A model generated the notes under the pieces. The model was not told the DNA's origin. It made no database searches and saw only the letters and a list, made by a program, of their open reading frames with translations. A stretch of 64,000 bases of DNA. Origin: Mycobacterium simulans (GTDB taxonomy: Bacteria > Actinomycetota > Actinomycetes > Mycobacteriales > Mycobacteriaceae). Of this stretch, positions 35,603 to 46,825 are shown one piece after another. Each line of letters opens with the position of its first letter. The first letter of the stretch is position 1. The position numbers and the translations under genes are program-made. The stretch covers positions 29,670 to 93,669 of the forward strand of contig NZ_OCVX01000001.1 in assembly GCF_900232995.1 (NCBI RefSeq). The letters are read 5' to 3'.

Positions 35603-38154
35603 AGCATGGCCATGTCGAACCACCACGCGCCGGCCGTGTGCCGCCAGTGCGAATCCTTCGGAGTCAATGGGCCGGGCACCAATTTGATCAGGTCGACGGT
35701 GGAGGCCGACGCCGCGAAACCCCATCTCGCGGGTGTGGCCCACGACATTTGGTCCAGTCCCATACGTCCCGTCACCGGGATCATGCCGCCCGAGAACACC
35801 AGCTGCGACATGACCGCGACCACGAGCAGGGGCATGATCTGTTCGTTGGACTTGGCAATGGCGGACAGCGCCAACCCCAGCATCGCGGACGCGACACAGG
35901 TTGCGGCGACGTCGACGAACAGCTCCAGACCCGGCTTGCCCAATGCCACTGCGCCCTGGGTTGGGCCGCCCTTGCCGACCAGCACGATGATGGTCACGAT
36001 CGCCGATTGGACGACCGCGAACACCGTGTAGACGCAGACCTTCGCACATAGGTACGCGCTGGTGGACAGGCCCACCGCCTGTTCTCGCCGGAAGATGGCC
36101 CGCTCGCCGATGAGATCGCGGATCGTCAGCGCGGTCCCCATGAAGACCGCACCGACATTGAGCAGCACCAGAATCTGGCCGGGCTCGTTGGGGGCGTTAC
36201 CCATTGGGTTCGGGAAACCGAAGCCGACGTCGCCTGGTACCGACATCGACAACGACCCCATGATGAACGGCAACAGCGCAAGGAAGATGAAGTAGCCCCG
36301 GTCGGAGATGATCAACCGCAGCTGCCGCCTGCCGATCGTGGAGAACTGCCGGAACAAGCTCGTGTGCGACGGATCGCCGAGCTCGGCGGGTTGCTCTGGT
36401 GGCGGCGCTGGCGGAGGCGGACCCGTCTGGGCCAAGTATCGAGCCTTGGCCCCGTCCGGGTCGTCGGCAACGGTACTGAAGATGTCGGCCCAGTTCGTCG
36501 TTCCCATGGCCGGGCCGATCTGGCTCGGCGGTCCGCAGAACGCGGTCTTGCCCCCGGGTGCCAGCAGCAGAACCTGATCGCATACATCCAGGTAGGTCAG
36601 CGAGTGGGTGACCACGAGCACCACACGCCCAGCGTCGGCCAACTGCCGCAGCATGGTCATGACCTGTCGGTCCAGCGCGGGATCCAGACCGGATGTCGGC
36701 TCATCGAGGATCAGCAGCGACGGCCCGGTGAGCAGCTCCAAGGCGACCGACGCGCGTTTGCGCTGACCACCCGATAGCTTGTCGACACGCGTTTCGAGGT
36801 GCTTGCTCATCTCGAGTTCCTCCAGCACCCGAGCGACCACCTGTTCGCGATCGTCCTTCGTGGTGTCCGGCGGCAGCCGCAATTCGGCGGCATACATCAG
36901 CGCCTGCTTCACGGTGAGCTGACCATGCACCACGTCGTCCTGCGGCACCATGCCGATCCTGCTGCGCAGCGAGGCATATTCGGCGTGCACGTTGTGGCCT
37001 TCGAACGCCACCGTGCCGCTCGTCGGGTGTGTGTAGCCGGCCACCAACCTGGCGAAGGTCGACTTGCCAGCGCCCGACGGGCCGATCACGGCGGTCAGCA
37101 TTCCGGGGCGTGCGGTCAACGAGATGTTGTCCAGCAGCGTCTTGTTGCCCTCGATCGTCCACGTCACCCCGCGCACATCAAGGCCGCCGGTACGGGTTTC
37201 CAGCAGAGTCTCTTCGCGACGCGACAGAGTGCCGTTGCTGAAAATAAGGTCGATGTTGCCGATGGTGACCACATCGCCGTCGTGCAGCATCGCCGAGTCG
37301 ACCCGGGTGCCGTTGACGAAGGTGCCGTTGATGCTGCGGTTGTCGCGGATCTCGGTGCCGCCAGGCGTCGGCACGAGGCTGGCGTGATGCCGTGATGCGA
37401 GCACCTCGGGAATGACGATGTCGTTGTCATCGGCCCGGCCGATCTTGATTGAGCCCGGCGGCAACTCCCCTACGCCCTTGCCCGGCCGCAGGATCTTCAT
37501 CATCGACGTTGCGACATTTCCCGCAGCGGTGCCGCCGCGGGGAGCCACGGGAGGCGCCGGGGATATCGCGGGACCGGACGGCGGGGATGCCCCGGCTGGT
37601 GGCCGGTAAATCTGTGGTGCTTGATGCGGGCCGGTTTGCGGGCGGACCGGCTGCGGCCCCGACGGGAATCGCGGCTGCGGTCCGCTTGGCTGGGCGCCGG
37701 GCATCCGCGCGGTCGATGGCGGCGGCGGCTGGCCGTGGCCGTACGCCCCGGTCTGCGGCGGGCCATGGGTCGGGACTGGTCCACTCGGCCGGGGCGGTAT
37801 TGGCATAGCCGTCGTCTGCGGGGGACGCCCGGCCGAACCCTGGTGGCGCCCGACCTCGAAATCCAGCGCGGGACCATCCGGGTTGCCGATATTGACTCGC
37901 TGGCCGTCCTGAATGTCAACGACCGGCACCCTATGGCCGTGGACGTACAACCCATTGAGGCTGCCGTTGTCGATGGCTATCCATCGGCCCTGGTCGAAAC
38001 GCAGCAGCAGGTGTACTCGGGAGATCAGCGGATCGGCGACGCGGACATCCGCCCGCAGGTCACGTCCAATGACAACATCATGGCCTGCCGCGAAAGTGCG
38101 TTCGGCTCCGGCATACCGCACGGTCAGCGCAGGCGGGGCGGCTGTTTGGGTCAT
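35539..38154 (-). CDS. FHA-domain ABC transporter (Rv1747-like)
   Basis: 871 residues, in order: FHA domain (about 10-95), Pro/Gln-rich linker, second FHA domain (about 215-300), ABC ATPase (Walker A GPSGAGKST, signature LSGGQRK, Walker B LLILDEPTS) and an ABCG-type six-helix membrane domain. In M. tuberculosis, PknF phosphorylates Rv1747, the FHA domains dock the phosphosites, and the transporter affects PIM export and virulence. ATG 38154 matches the M. tuberculosis start better than one ten codons upstream. pknF lies 104 bases upstream on the same strand. Confidence 0.93.
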   Translation of the reverse strand: MTQTAAPPALTVRYAGAERTFAAGHDVVIGRDLRADVRVADPLISRVHLLLRFDQGRWIAIDNGSLNGLYVHGHRVPVVDIQDGQRVNIGNPDGPALDFEVGRHQGSAGRPPQTTAMPIPPRPSGPVPTHGPPQTGAYGHGQPPPPSTARMPGAQPSGPQPRFPSGPQPVRPQTGPHQAPQIYRPPAGASPPSGPAISPAPPVAPRGGTAAGNVATSMMKILRPGKGVGELPPGSIKIGRADDNDIVIPEVLASRHHASLVPTPGGTEIRDNRSINGTFVNGTRVDSAMLHDGDVVTIGNIDLIFSNGTLSRREETLLETRTGGLDVRGVTWTIEGNKTLLDNISLTARPGMLTAVIGPSGAGKSTFARLVAGYTHPTSGTVAFEGHNVHAEYASLRSRIGMVPQDDVVHGQLTVKQALMYAAELRLPPDTTKDDREQVVARVLEELEMSKHLETRVDKLSGGQRKRASVALELLTGPSLLILDEPTSGLDPALDRQVMTMLRQLADAGRVVLVVTHSLTYLDVCDQVLLLAPGGKTAFCGPPSQIGPAMGTTNWADIFSTVADDPDGAKARYLAQTGPPPPAPPPEQPAELGDPSHTSLFRQFSTIGRRQLRLIISDRGYFIFLALLPFIMGSLSMSVPGDVGFGFPNPMGNAPNEPGQILVLLNVGAVFMGTALTIRDLIGERAIFRREQAVGLSTSAYLCAKVCVYTVFAVVQSAIVTIIVLVGKGGPTQGAVALGKPGLELFVDVAATCVASAMLGLALSAIAKSNEQIMPLLVVAVMSQLVFSGGMIPVTGRMGLDQMSWATPARWGFAASASTVDLIKLVPGPLTPKDSHWRHTAGAWWFDMAMLAVISVFYLSFVRWKIRLPRG

Positions 38155-38258
38155 CAGGACCAACTGTATCGGCACGGGCTCCAATACACGCTAGGACGTC
38201 GCCATGTATTAACGTGCCCAAGTCACGAAGCGGACTTGCCGTTTGTCACAAACACCTG

Positions 38259-39701
38259 TCACGGCCAACCGTTGCCTCTGCGGATTTCCTCGCGGCATTC
38301 ACGCCGCGTCTGGCCGGTCTGCTGCATGCACACGCGTATCGGTGACTCCTGCTCGCTGGGAAGCGGCGCCTCGGTCGGCTCGGCCGTAGCGGTTACCGTC
38401 GGACTGGCTACGGTGCCCTCGGTCAGCGACCAGATCGTGGTGTTGGTGCCCTGCAGCGTCGAGCAGTAGGCGGTCGCTCCGGTCTTTGTGGTCCCGATGC
38501 TGCCCAGCGGGGAACAGGCGGCACCGATAGCGACGACCGGGATGTCGACCGTGGACGCGGTTGTCGACGTGTCGGCGGCCCCAGAAGTAGATGCGGCGGT
38601 CGGCGCGGTCGTCGCGGGCGATGCGGTCGTAGGGGTCGCCGAGGCGGTGGCTGTCGCACCTGTGGTCCTGGTCGGCGAAGCGGGTGCGGCGTGCTCGTCG
38701 TCGGCACGCTGGAACTCACGCAATGCCACTGCAACGGCAATGACCAGCAGCATCGCGAGCAGTGCGGGTACGATGACGGCGGGCCGCACCAGCGAACGGT
38801 TGGCAGGAGGAGCCGGCGCCGCGGCAGGCAGGGAGGGACTCGTGCCGTCGGGATCAGCACCGCCGCCCAAGTGATGGCCCAACGCCCGCGCGAAATCGAT
38901 GCACCGCAGGTAGCGGTCCTTGGGGTTCTTGGCAAGTGCCATGGCGAATACCGGGTCGAGCTGCGCCAGGCCGGGACGGCGATCGCCGATGGCCGGCGGC
39001 GAGGCGCCGAGGTGCTGACTGATCACCACGGCCGGGTTCGAGTGCTGGAAGGGCGGCGAGCCGGTCAGCAGTTGGAACGCCGTCGCCGCCAGTGCGTACT
39101 GGTCGGCCCGCCCATCGAGGTCGTCGCCCATGAGCTGTTCTGGAGCCGCGTACGACACGGTGCCCACCGTCATGTTGGTGGCGGTCAACCCGCTCGATTC
39201 ACCCACCCAGCCGGCGATCCCGAAGTCTGCCAACATGATTCGGCGATCCGGAGAATCGGGCCGGCCGATAAGGATATTGGCGGGCTTGACATCGCGGTGC
39301 AGCAGCTTGCGTTCGTGAGCGTAGTCCAATGCTTCGGCCACCGCGGTGACGATCTCGGCGACCTCGGGGCCGGGCATCCCGTTGGGATACCGCTCGTGGA
39401 GCAATTGCACGGCGTCGGTGCCGTCGACGAAGTCCATGTCGATCCACAGCTGGCCGTCGAGCTCACCCCGGTCATGCACGGCAACGATGTGCGGGTGCCA
39501 CAGCGACGCGGCGGCGTCGGCTTCGCGGTTGAACCGTTCCCGGTATTCACGATCCGCTGATACCTCGGCCCGCAGGATCTTGAGCGCGTCCTGCCGGGGC
39601 AGTCTCGGATGCTGGGCTAGGTAGACCTCACCCATCCCACCGGACCCCAACTGCCGGATAATGGTGAAGCCTGCGAACGTCGAACCTTCCGCGAGCGACA
39701 T
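38259..39701 (-). CDS. pknF: Serine/threonine protein kinase PknF
   Basis: 480 residues. Kinase domain 12-275: [11 protein letters not shown] loop, DALKILRAE lysine, [10 protein letters not shown] catalytic loop, DFG and the activation-loop threonines in [16 protein letters not shown]. One membrane helix (about 303-325) is followed by a Thr/Ala-rich linker and an extracellular C-terminal domain with four cysteines ending RRGNGWP. Sequence and position beside the FHA-ABC transporter identify PknF. It phosphorylates the transporter and influences growth and glucose uptake in M. tuberculosis. Confidence 0.95.
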   Translation of the reverse strand: MSLAEGSTFAGFTIIRQLGSGGMGEVYLAQHPRLPRQDALKILRAEVSADREYRERFNREADAAASLWHPHIVAVHDRGELDGQLWIDMDFVDGTDAVQLLHERYPNGMPGPEVAEIVTAVAEALDYAHERKLLHRDVKPANILIGRPDSPDRRIMLADFGIAGWVGESSGLTATNMTVGTVSYAAPEQLMGDDLDGRADQYALAATAFQLLTGSPPFQHSNPAVVISQHLGASPPAIGDRRPGLAQLDPVFAMALAKNPKDRYLRCIDFARALGHHLGGGADPDGTSPSLPAAAPAPPANRSLVRPAVIVPALLAMLLVIAVAVALREFQRADDEHAAPASPTRTTGATATASATPTTASPATTAPTAASTSGAADTSTTASTVDIPVVAIGAACSPLGSIGTTKTGATAYCSTLQGTNTTIWSLTEGTVASPTVTATAEPTEAPLPSEQESPIRVCMQQTGQTRRECREEIRRGNGWP

Positions 39702-39790
39702 AGCCGCAGCTTAGCCGGCCGGACGGGCGCGAATGCGCATACGGTGTCCTATCCGGTTTTTGATCACAAGACAAGGGGAACCCCCAGTCC

Positions 39791-40009
39791 ATGCACGACA
39801 CCGACGGTGCGTTCCGCGACGACATACCCATCGCCGATGCCGTAGACCAACAGCGCCCTACCTCCGACCTGTCGTCCGAAGAGGAGGACGAAGGCACACC
39901 GCCCGAGGGTGACGTGCCGTTGGAGACGACTGCTGCCGATTGGCAGGAACAGCGGGAACCGGTCCCGATCGACCAGGAGCTGGAGGAATTCGACGACCGC
40001 GAGAGCTAA
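39791..40009 (+). CDS. Small acidic protein
   Basis: 72 residues, strongly acidic (runs of Glu/Asp around 28-40 and 62-71), without membrane helices or cysteines. AAGGGG lies upstream of the ATG. It is divergent from pknF. A conserved DWQEQREPV segment resembles small hypothetical mycobacterial proteins. The function is unknown. Confidence 0.65.
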   Translation: MHDTDGAFRDDIPIADAVDQQRPTSDLSSEEEDEGTPPEGDVPLETTAADWQEQREPVPIDQELEEFDDRES

Positions 40010-40057
40010 AAGTGGAGCGCCGTCGCGGAAATCCGCTGGTAAGCGGCCTTATTCGGC

Positions 40058-41086
40058 TCATCCGGCTGCTGCTGTGACGGGCTCGTCGTATCCAGCAGTG
40101 ACCTCTTTGACAAATTCGCCGATGTATTTAATCGCTCGCCTCCCTTCGGGCAAGACATCGGCCGCCAACGGGAAGTCGTGAATTTGTCCGTCCCAAAGAT
40201 GTAGATCACACCGGATTCCCGCCGCTTCCAGGCGTTTCGCCATGAGCTCGGCGTCCGGGAGCAATAACTCGTCGGAACTTGCGTGGATAGCGACCGGCGG
40301 CAACTCGGACAGGTCGGCATCTACCGGTGAGATAATCGGACCCGGCGAATTTCCTCGTTCCTGCAGAAGCCGGACCTCGCTGAGATATCGCGTAAACATC
40401 GACAATGCTCCGCCAGTGAACATCGAGCACTTGTTTGCGTTGGGGTGCTTGAGTTTTCGGGTGGGATCCGCATCTGTGAATGGCGAGACGGCCGCAATTC
40501 CGGCCGGCTTGGCGACGCGATTCTGGATAGCGGAGAGTGTGGCCATGAACGCCAGGTATCCCCCAGCCGAATCGCCTGCAGCAACGACCCGATCATCGTC
40601 ATACCCGTGATCTTTCAGCCAGGTGAGCCCGCTGATTGCATCGTCGATCGCCTCGGTTATCTGATGGGCCGGCAGCTTTCGATATCCAATGTTGAGCACG
40701 CCGGCTTCGGCCGCCTTCGACAAGCGACCCACCAGTGAACGGTGCGTGTTGAGGCCGCAGGTCAGGAATGCGCCGCCGTGCAGGTAAAGGATGGCTCGGG
40801 TCGGGGATACCCCGGCCGCACAAACCCATTCGGCAGTGCAGTGCTCAAGGCGTACTGGTTCGATTTTCACCGCGGACCTGAAACGTGGCAGCAAACCGAC
40901 AAACCCGTCGACGTATTCGAATGGCCAGCGTAAGTTCGGCTGGACGGCCCATGCGCGCACGGCATTCTTGACTATCAGGCGGCTGGCCAACGAGACTGCA
41001 CGGGATTGCGCGCTCCGACGGTGGTGCATTCGCCGCTCAATCGCCTTGTCGGGCAACCAGTGATCGGGATACTCCTCCGTAACCAT
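40058..41086 (-). CDS. HSL-family alpha/beta-hydrolase (Lip-type esterase)
   Basis: The 342-residue protein has the HSL signature: oxyanion HGGAF (about 103-107), GDSAGGYLAF with nucleophile Ser at about 173, then DELLLPDAE (Asp) and IHDFP (His). Mycobacterial Lip enzymes of this group cleave short- to medium-chain esters. There is an AGGAG ten bases before the ATG and no signal peptide, so it is probably cytoplasmic or membrane-associated. Confidence 0.88.
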   Translation of the reverse strand: MVTEEYPDHWLPDKAIERRMHHRRSAQSRAVSLASRLIVKNAVRAWAVQPNLRWPFEYVDGFVGLLPRFRSAVKIEPVRLEHCTAEWVCAAGVSPTRAILYLHGGAFLTCGLNTHRSLVGRLSKAAEAGVLNIGYRKLPAHQITEAIDDAISGLTWLKDHGYDDDRVVAAGDSAGGYLAFMATLSAIQNRVAKPAGIAAVSPFTDADPTRKLKHPNANKCSMFTGGALSMFTRYLSEVRLLQERGNSPGPIISPVDADLSELPPVAIHASSDELLLPDAELMAKRLEAAGIRCDLHLWDGQIHDFPLAADVLPEGRRAIKYIGEFVKEVTAGYDEPVTAAAG

Positions 41087-41380
41087 TTGCGATCAACTCC
41101 TAATGATGCTCGTCGAATACCCTGGCCGGTGGACGCCAAACGTGGCGCGGCTCACGCCGCATTTGTAGGGTTCGTCACGTTTGTGCGACGGGACAGTGGG
41201 TATACCGAGCAAAAATATGTGTCGTCGCGTGATCGGGATCTGGACAGGCGCTATTTGACGGTCAGCGTGATGCCGTTGAACACGCCATTTCCGGGCGGTT
41301 CGTCGATAACGGGCACGCGGTGCAACCAAGAAATAGGCGCGGCCAGTCGCGGCGGGCCATCGAGCACGTACAGCGGGGCC

Positions 41381-44300
41381 TTATTGCGTTACGGGTTGTA
41401 GCGAAAGTGGCAGGATGACAACGTTGAAGCTGCCGGGACCCGCCAGCGCCGACAGGTGGTCGGCGAAGGTGACGGCGAGGTTGAGATGGCCGTTGAATGC
41501 GCGGGCGATGCCGTTGTTGGCAATGACGATCGCAAGGTTCCCATAGCTAAGGCCCCCGGTTTGGTCGCCGGCCAGGGCTGAGTTGGCTCCCCCGACGACG
41601 ACAGCGATGTTGGCCGTGCCGTTCGCGCCGGCTACCACCGCGTTGTTGGCGTCGCCGACGACGGTGGCGACATTGACGAAATTCAGCACGCTATGACCGC
41701 GGGCTTCGACACTGGTGTTGCCGGAGCCGACGACGGTGGCAACACCGCCAATGTTGAGCCCGCCGGTGCCGGCTGCGACGGTGTTGTTGTCGCCGACTGC
41801 GGTGGCGACGGTGGCGATGTTGCCGCCCACGCCGCCAGCGCTTGCCCCAACACCGTTGCCCGCGCCGATGGCCGTGGCGGCGGTGGCGATGTTGCCCACG
41901 CCGGTAGCAGTGGCCGCGGCGGAATTGTGGCCGCTGTAGACGATGGCTTGGGTGACGATATTGCCCGCGCCGTTCGCTACCGCTGTGGCCGAGTTGTTGT
42001 CACTGAACAACACGGTCGCGCCGGTAGCGACGTTGCCGCCTAGGCCGACCGCGCGGGCCGAAACAGTGGTGTTGTCGCTGCCGAACACGGTGGCCAGGGT
42101 GGCGATATTGCCTCCAGCGCCGCCGGCCTCGGCCAGCACTCCACTGTTGCCGTCTCCGATCGCGATGGCCACGGTAGCAATGTTTTCCGCCCCGAACACG
42201 TCGGCGGTCACCGAGTTGTTGTTACCGATCGCCGTGGCGACGGTAGGGACATTGCCGATGCCGGTCGCGGTGGTTTTGACCGCATTGCCGTCACCGAATG
42301 CGGTTCCCAAGGTTGCGATATTGCCGCCCACACCCACCGCCCTGGCCACAGCCGCGGTGTTGTTGTTGCCGTACACCGTGCCCAGGGTCGCGATGTTGCC
42401 GCCCACACCCCCGGCCTCGACCAGACCACCGGTGTTGCCGTCACCGATCACGGTCCCCAACGTGGCTATGTTGTCCAGGCCGAACGCGCTGACTTTCATC
42501 TCATTGCCGCTGCCGATCACGGTCGAGGCAGTGGGTAGATTGTTGAGGCCGGTAGCGCTGGCCGTGGCGATATTGTTGTCGCCGAACGCATTAGCCAAGG
42601 TGGCAATATTGGCACCAGCACCGCCCGCCGCGGCGCTGACTTGACTGTTGCTGTCGCCGATCGCGGTGGCGATGGTGGCGATGTTGCCGCCGACACCGGT
42701 TGCGCTGGCGGCTATCCCATTGTTGTTACCGCCCGCGGTCGCGAACGTGGCGATGTTATCCACGCCAAACACATTGACTTCCGCCGAGTTCTTGTCACCG
42801 ATGGCGGTAGCAACATTCGCGATATTGCCCGAGCCGGTCGCACTCGCTGAGACTGTGGTGTTGTTGTCACCAATCACAGTGCCCAGGGTGGCGATATTGC
42901 CCCCGATGCCGATCGCGTGGGCACCGGTGGTGCTGTTGCCGCTGCCGAACACCGTGGCCAGGGTGGCTATATTGCCGCCCGCGCCGCCGGATTCGGCCGC
43001 GACCGTGCCATTGCCGTCGCCGTAGGACGTCGCCAACGTCGCGATGTTGTCCAGGCCGAACGAGCTGGCCGACAGCCCAGTGTTGTTACCGATGCCAGTG
43101 GCAGCGGTGGCGATATTGTTCCCGCCGATCGCACTGACGACCGCCGTGTTGTTGTCACCGAACACGTTGGCCAGAGTGGCAATGTTGGCGCCCGCACCGC
43201 CCGCCGTCGCGCTGACCTGGCTGTTGCCGTCGCCGATCGCGGTGGCGATGGTCGCGATATTGGCGCCGACGCCGGGCGCGCCGGCAGCGACACCATTGTT
43301 GTCGCCGTATGCGGTTGCGATGGTGGCGATATTCTCCACGCCGAATACGTTGACATTCGCTGTGTTGCCGTTGCCGATGACGGTGCCGATGTTGGCGGTA
43401 TTACCCAGGCCGGTCGAGGTGACCGAGACCGCGTTCTGGTCACCGATGGCGGTGGCCAGAGTCGCGGTGTTGCCGCCGCCGCCGCCCGCCTCGGCATGAA
43501 CCTGGGTGTTGCCCTGGCCTATTGCGGTGGCGAACGTCGCGATATTTGCACCAACACCGGGCGTACTGGCTGAGACATTGTTGTCGTGACCGTACGAAGT
43601 GGCAACGGTGGCGATGTTCTCCACGCCCAGCGCGCTCGCGTTGGAAACGTTGTTGTTGCTGAACAACACGGTGGCAAGGGTGGCGGTATTGCCGGCACCC
43701 AACGCGCTGGCCTGGGCGGAGTTGTTATCGCCGAACACGGTGGCCAGCGTGGCGATATTGCCACCCGCGATGCCCGAATCGGCATCGACTTTCGTGTTGC
43801 CCTGGCCGACGGCCGTGGCGATGGTCGCGATGTTGCCGCCGACGCCCTTGGCCTCGGCCGAGACGTTGTTGTTGTCACCAAACGAGGTGGCCAACGTGGC
43901 GATGTTCTCGACGCCGATGGTTTCTGCCGTCGATGCGTTGTTGTTGCTGAACAACACCGACGACACCGTCGCGACATTGCCCGCGCCGAAGGCGCTTGCT
44001 TTGGCCGTGTTGTTGTCGCCGAACGCGGTGGCAACGGTAGCGATATTGCCGCCGGCACCGCCGGCATCGGCGCTTACCTGGCTGTTGCCGTTGCCGAAAG
44101 CTGTTGCTACTTGGGCGATATTGGCACCGACACCCACGGCGCTGGCGCCGACGCCATTGTTGTCGCCGCCCGAGGTCGCCACGGTGGCGATGTTTCCTGC
44201 GCCGATCACATTGACGTTGACGCTATTGCCGTTGCCCAGCGAGGTGGCCACGTTGGCGATATTGCCCACACCGAGTGCGCTTGCTGCGACCACGGGGCTG

Positions 44301-44533
44301 TTGTTGCCGAACGAGGTCGCCACGGTGGCGATGTTCTCTGCGCCGCTGGCCTGGGCCGAGACCCCGCCGTTGCCGCTGCCGCCGACCGTGGCCACGGTGG
44401 CGATGTTGTCCAGGCCGATCGAGCTGGCCTTGACCACATTGTTGTCGCCGAACAATGCGCTGGCGACGGTGCCGATATGTCCCCCGCCGAGCGCCTCGGC
44501 CGTGATGTTGTTGTTGTTGCCGACGAACGACAA
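41381..44533 (-). CDS. PPE repeat protein, C-terminal part (after frameshift)
   Basis: 1050 residues, almost wholly a tandem array of 23-25-residue units of the form [22 protein letters not shown], about 40 in number. This continues without a break the repeats at the end of the upstream PPE frame; one missing base near 44548 separates them. The Asn/Gly/Thr/Ala pattern with alternate small hydrophobics predicts a beta-solenoid. The final ~120 residues lose the repeat. Without the upstream PPE domain this part would lack an export signal, so it is probably one gene with a frameshift. Confidence 0.7.
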   Translation of the reverse strand: MSFVGNNNNITAEALGGGHIGTVASALFGDNNVVKASSIGLDNIATVATVGGSGNGGVSAQASGAENIATVATSFGNNSPVVAASALGVGNIANVATSLGNGNSVNVNVIGAGNIATVATSGGDNNGVGASAVGVGANIAQVATAFGNGNSQVSADAGGAGGNIATVATAFGDNNTAKASAFGAGNVATVSSVLFSNNNASTAETIGVENIATLATSFGDNNNVSAEAKGVGGNIATIATAVGQGNTKVDADSGIAGGNIATLATVFGDNNSAQASALGAGNTATLATVLFSNNNVSNASALGVENIATVATSYGHDNNVSASTPGVGANIATFATAIGQGNTQVHAEAGGGGGNTATLATAIGDQNAVSVTSTGLGNTANIGTVIGNGNTANVNVFGVENIATIATAYGDNNGVAAGAPGVGANIATIATAIGDGNSQVSATAGGAGANIATLANVFGDNNTAVVSAIGGNNIATAATGIGNNTGLSASSFGLDNIATLATSYGDGNGTVAAESGGAGGNIATLATVFGSGNSTTGAHAIGIGGNIATLGTVIGDNNTTVSASATGSGNIANVATAIGDKNSAEVNVFGVDNIATFATAGGNNNGIAASATGVGGNIATIATAIGDSNSQVSAAAGGAGANIATLANAFGDNNIATASATGLNNLPTASTVIGSGNEMKVSAFGLDNIATLGTVIGDGNTGGLVEAGGVGGNIATLGTVYGNNNTAAVARAVGVGGNIATLGTAFGDGNAVKTTATGIGNVPTVATAIGNNNSVTADVFGAENIATVAIAIGDGNSGVLAEAGGAGGNIATLATVFGSDNTTVSARAVGLGGNVATGATVLFSDNNSATAVANGAGNIVTQAIVYSGHNSAAATATGVGNIATAATAIGAGNGVGASAGGVGGNIATVATAVGDNNTVAAGTGGLNIGGVATVVGSGNTSVEARGHSVLNFVNVATVVGDANNAVVAGANGTANIAVVVGGANSALAGDQTGGLSYGNLAIVIANNGIARAFNGHLNLAVTFADHLSALAGPGSFNVVILPLSLQPVTQ

Positions 44534-45750
44534 CGCAACGGTTCCGAGTTGCCGCCGACCCCCGTCGCAACCGCTCCGACGGCGGTGTTGTTGTTGCCGA
44601 ACGCAGCGGCCACAACGCCCTCGTTGGCACCCGTACCACCCGCGCCGGCATGGACATTGCTGTTGCCGCTGCCGGCGGCGGTGGCCACGATGATGTTGTT
44701 TTCCACACCGAACGCGTCGGCACCAACCCCGTTGTTGTTGCTGCCGAAGACGGCCGACACGACGCCGGTGTTCTCCACACCGTTGACCACGGCGGAAACC
44801 CCGGTGTTGTTGTTGCCGAACGCGGCTGCCACCGTGGCGTTGTTTTGCACGCCGTTGGCCATGGCTGAGACCGTGTTGTTGTTGCCGAATGCGGCAGCGA
44901 CGGTTCCGATATTGGCAACGCCGATGGAGCTGGCCGTGACGGTGTTGTTGTCACCGAAGGCGAGGGCACCGGTGCCGATGTTCACCGCGCCGGTAGCGCT
45001 GGCTGTGCTGTTACTGCCGCCCACACCGGCGATGTTGAGGATGCCGCCGGTCGCCGCGGCGCTGCTGCCGCTGCCGAATGCAAAGGCGATATCGGCCAGG
45101 TCGGCAGTGGCCGAGCTGTTCGCGCCGGAGGCGACTGCCAACCCACCAAAGGTCGTGTTGGCGTGAGCGGTACCGGACTGCACGAGTTGCAACCCGAAGA
45201 TCGAGATACTGAAGTCAACCCCATCGATGCCGGGCAGCACCGCCGCCCATGGTGTCAGCTGCGCGGCCACCGCCGATGCCCCCGAGTAGTAGCCCACCAT
45301 CGCGGCGACATCTGCGGCCCACATCTCTTCGTAGAGGCCCTCGGTGGCCGCGATCGCCGGGGCATTCTGACCGAACAGGTTCGAGATCACCAGCGATACC
45401 AGCGCACTACGGTTGGCCGCCACTGCCGCCGGGTGCACCGTCGCCGCCAGCGCCTCTTCGAATACGGTTGCCGCCGCCAGGGCCTGCCCCGCCGTCCCTT
45501 CGGCTTGGGCGGCTGCCGCGCTCAACCACCCCGCGTAGGGAGCAGCCGCGGCCGCCATGGCCAGCGCCGCCGGCCCCTGCCAGGACTGACCCGCTAGTCC
45601 CGAGATGACCGACCCGAATGAGGACGCCGCGGCATTCAATTCGCTGGCCACACCGTTCCACGCCGCGGCCGCCGCGAACATTGGCTCCGACCCCGGACCC
45701 GTCAGGATCCGCACCGAATTGATTTCCGGGGGCAACACCAAAAAACTCAT
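44206..45750 (-). CDS. PPE-family protein, N-terminal part (frameshifted)
   Basis: PPE domain in residues 1-175 ([33 protein letters not shown]), a short linker, then repeats of the same type as the downstream frame up to [10 protein letters not shown] (about residue 398). The last ~115 residues of this frame ([14 protein letters not shown]...) are out of frame. Restoring one base (NSEP to [13 protein letters not shown]) fuses it to the downstream frame, giving a protein of about 1450 residues. PPE proteins are ESX-exported and surface-associated. The weak site GGAC lies before the ATG. Confidence 0.85.
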   Translation of the reverse strand: MSFLVLPPEINSVRILTGPGSEPMFAAAAAWNGVASELNAAASSFGSVISGLAGQSWQGPAALAMAAAAAPYAGWLSAAAAQAEGTAGQALAAATVFEEALAATVHPAAVAANRSALVSLVISNLFGQNAPAIAATEGLYEEMWAADVAAMVGYYSGASAVAAQLTPWAAVLPGIDGVDFSISIFGLQLVQSGTAHANTTFGGLAVASGANSSATADLADIAFAFGSGSSAAATGGILNIAGVGGSNSTASATGAVNIGTGALAFGDNNTVTASSIGVANIGTVAAAFGNNNTVSAMANGVQNNATVAAAFGNNNTGVSAVVNGVENTGVVSAVFGSNNNGVGADAFGVENNIIVATAAGSGNSNVHAGAGGTGANEGVVAAAFGNNNTAVGAVATGVGGNSEPLRCRSSATTTTSRPRRSAGDISAPSPAHCSATTMWSRPARSAWTTSPPWPRSAAAATAGSRPRPAAQRTSPPWRPRSATTAPWSQQAHSVWAISPTWPPRWATAIASTSM

Positions 45751-46133
45751 CAGATTAGTCCGTTCCGCACTGCCACGACATCGGCGGCCGTCGGCACCGC
45801 GGTGACTACAGAAACCATCGCGCGCCTCCCGGGCGACGACACCGAGGCAACCGCCCCGGTCAAATCCAGAAATGTGTCAGCAAGAAACATATCTGGCGAT
45901 GCCAGGAGAGGCAGCTTCTTTCCGTCAAACCTCTTGCCAATTCGCAAGAAATTTCCGACGGCAGCCACTCGCGGCAACTCACAGAACGACCTGGTTCGCT
46001 GCCCCCTTCGGACTGGCTTCGCGCTGTCACGCCATCGGCGCCGGACCAACTTCCATGATTGCTCGGATCGTTGCGCGGAAGTTCGCACACGGTGGCAGAG
46101 TGCCGTCTGGCATGTCAGGCTACCCTGACATCT
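45751..46133. other. Intergenic region upstream of HTH-PASTA gene
   Basis: The open frames here are short and without family resemblance. The right end holds the palindrome at 46113-46130 and a TACCCT box that fits a leaderless promoter. Confidence 0.4.
46113..46130 (+). promoter_or_regulatory. Palindrome overlapping a -10 box
   Basis: TGTCAGG-CTAC-CCTGACA is a perfect 7-4-7 inverted repeat ending three bases before the ATG at 46134. TACCCT (46121-46126) inside it fits a mycobacterial -10, which would place the transcript start at the A of the ATG. Binding there would block transcription, so autoregulation by the HTH protein is plausible. Confidence 0.55.
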
Positions 46134-46790
46134 ATGAGCATCGCTGATGCCTGGGAGCAGGCAAGGCAAGCCTGGCGACGGCTTACCGCGCGTACCGGAC
46201 GCCCTCGTGAAGGTGACGATGCGCTGGCGGCGTTATCCGACATCGGCGTGGTACGCCGCTCGCTGGATCAAGCGGAGCTGGAGGCCGTTCGAGCCGCCCG
46301 ACGGCAGGGAAAGTCCTGGACCGAGATCGCGACCCATCTGGGCGTCACGCGGCAATCCGCGTGGGAACGCTGGCGTGATCTCGACGAGTCCCCCGACGCT
46401 GGCGAGCCGGAGCGCGCAAGTGCATCAACGGCTCTTGCGGACGCGGCCTCTGATCTGATCGAAATGCGCGCCCACAAGCAGCCCCGGAAGGCGAACGTGA
46501 CAGTGCCCAATGTCGTCGGACTGGACTGGATCAAGGCGCGTGAAGTGCTCGACGACAAAGGACTAGTGGCAATCAACGCCCAACCGGACAAACCGGTGCC
46601 CACGGACCCGGGCTGGATCGTCATCGATCAGAGCCCCGAGTCCGGCGCGCGGGTACATGCCGGATCGGTAATCCGGTTGTGGCTCGTAGGCGATGGTGGC
46701 GCTGGAGTTCGTGAACCACGGCGTCCGCGACCCACGCCCCGGTCGGGGAACGAGATGCTTCCCGAACCACGCGACCAAGCCGTCGGGTAA
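46134..46790 (+). CDS. HTH and PASTA-domain protein
   Basis: 218 residues. The N-terminal region contains a helix-turn-helix (SWTEIATHLGVTRQSAWERW, about 63-82). The C-terminal part has one PASTA domain (TVPNVVGLDWIKAREVLDDK to VIRLWLV, about 123-185), usually found outside the cell on PknB-type kinases and penicillin-binding proteins. No membrane helix is present, so this PASTA domain is cytoplasmic. The combination suggests a regulator of cell-wall genes. The start is set by a leaderless promoter. Confidence 0.75.
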   Translation: MSIADAWEQARQAWRRLTARTGRPREGDDALAALSDIGVVRRSLDQAELEAVRAARRQGKSWTEIATHLGVTRQSAWERWRDLDESPDAGEPERASASTALADAASDLIEMRAHKQPRKANVTVPNVVGLDWIKAREVLDDKGLVAINAQPDKPVPTDPGWIVIDQSPESGARVHAGSVIRLWLVGDGGAGVREPRRPRPTPRSGNEMLPEPRDQAVG

Positions 46791-46825
46791 GCGATAGCGA
46801 CGACACCGATATCGCGGGCGAGCAA

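Noticed and set aside
36799..37395. Open frame antisense to the ABC transporter
   Set aside because: The minus strand carries Walker A/B and FHA motifs; this frame is His/Arg-rich and random.
41400..44500. Regular DNA repeats that could be read as a CRISPR-like or satellite array
   Set aside because: Spacing is a multiple of three, units are coding on the minus strand and no unique spacers are present; the pattern is explained by protein repeats of a PPE gene.
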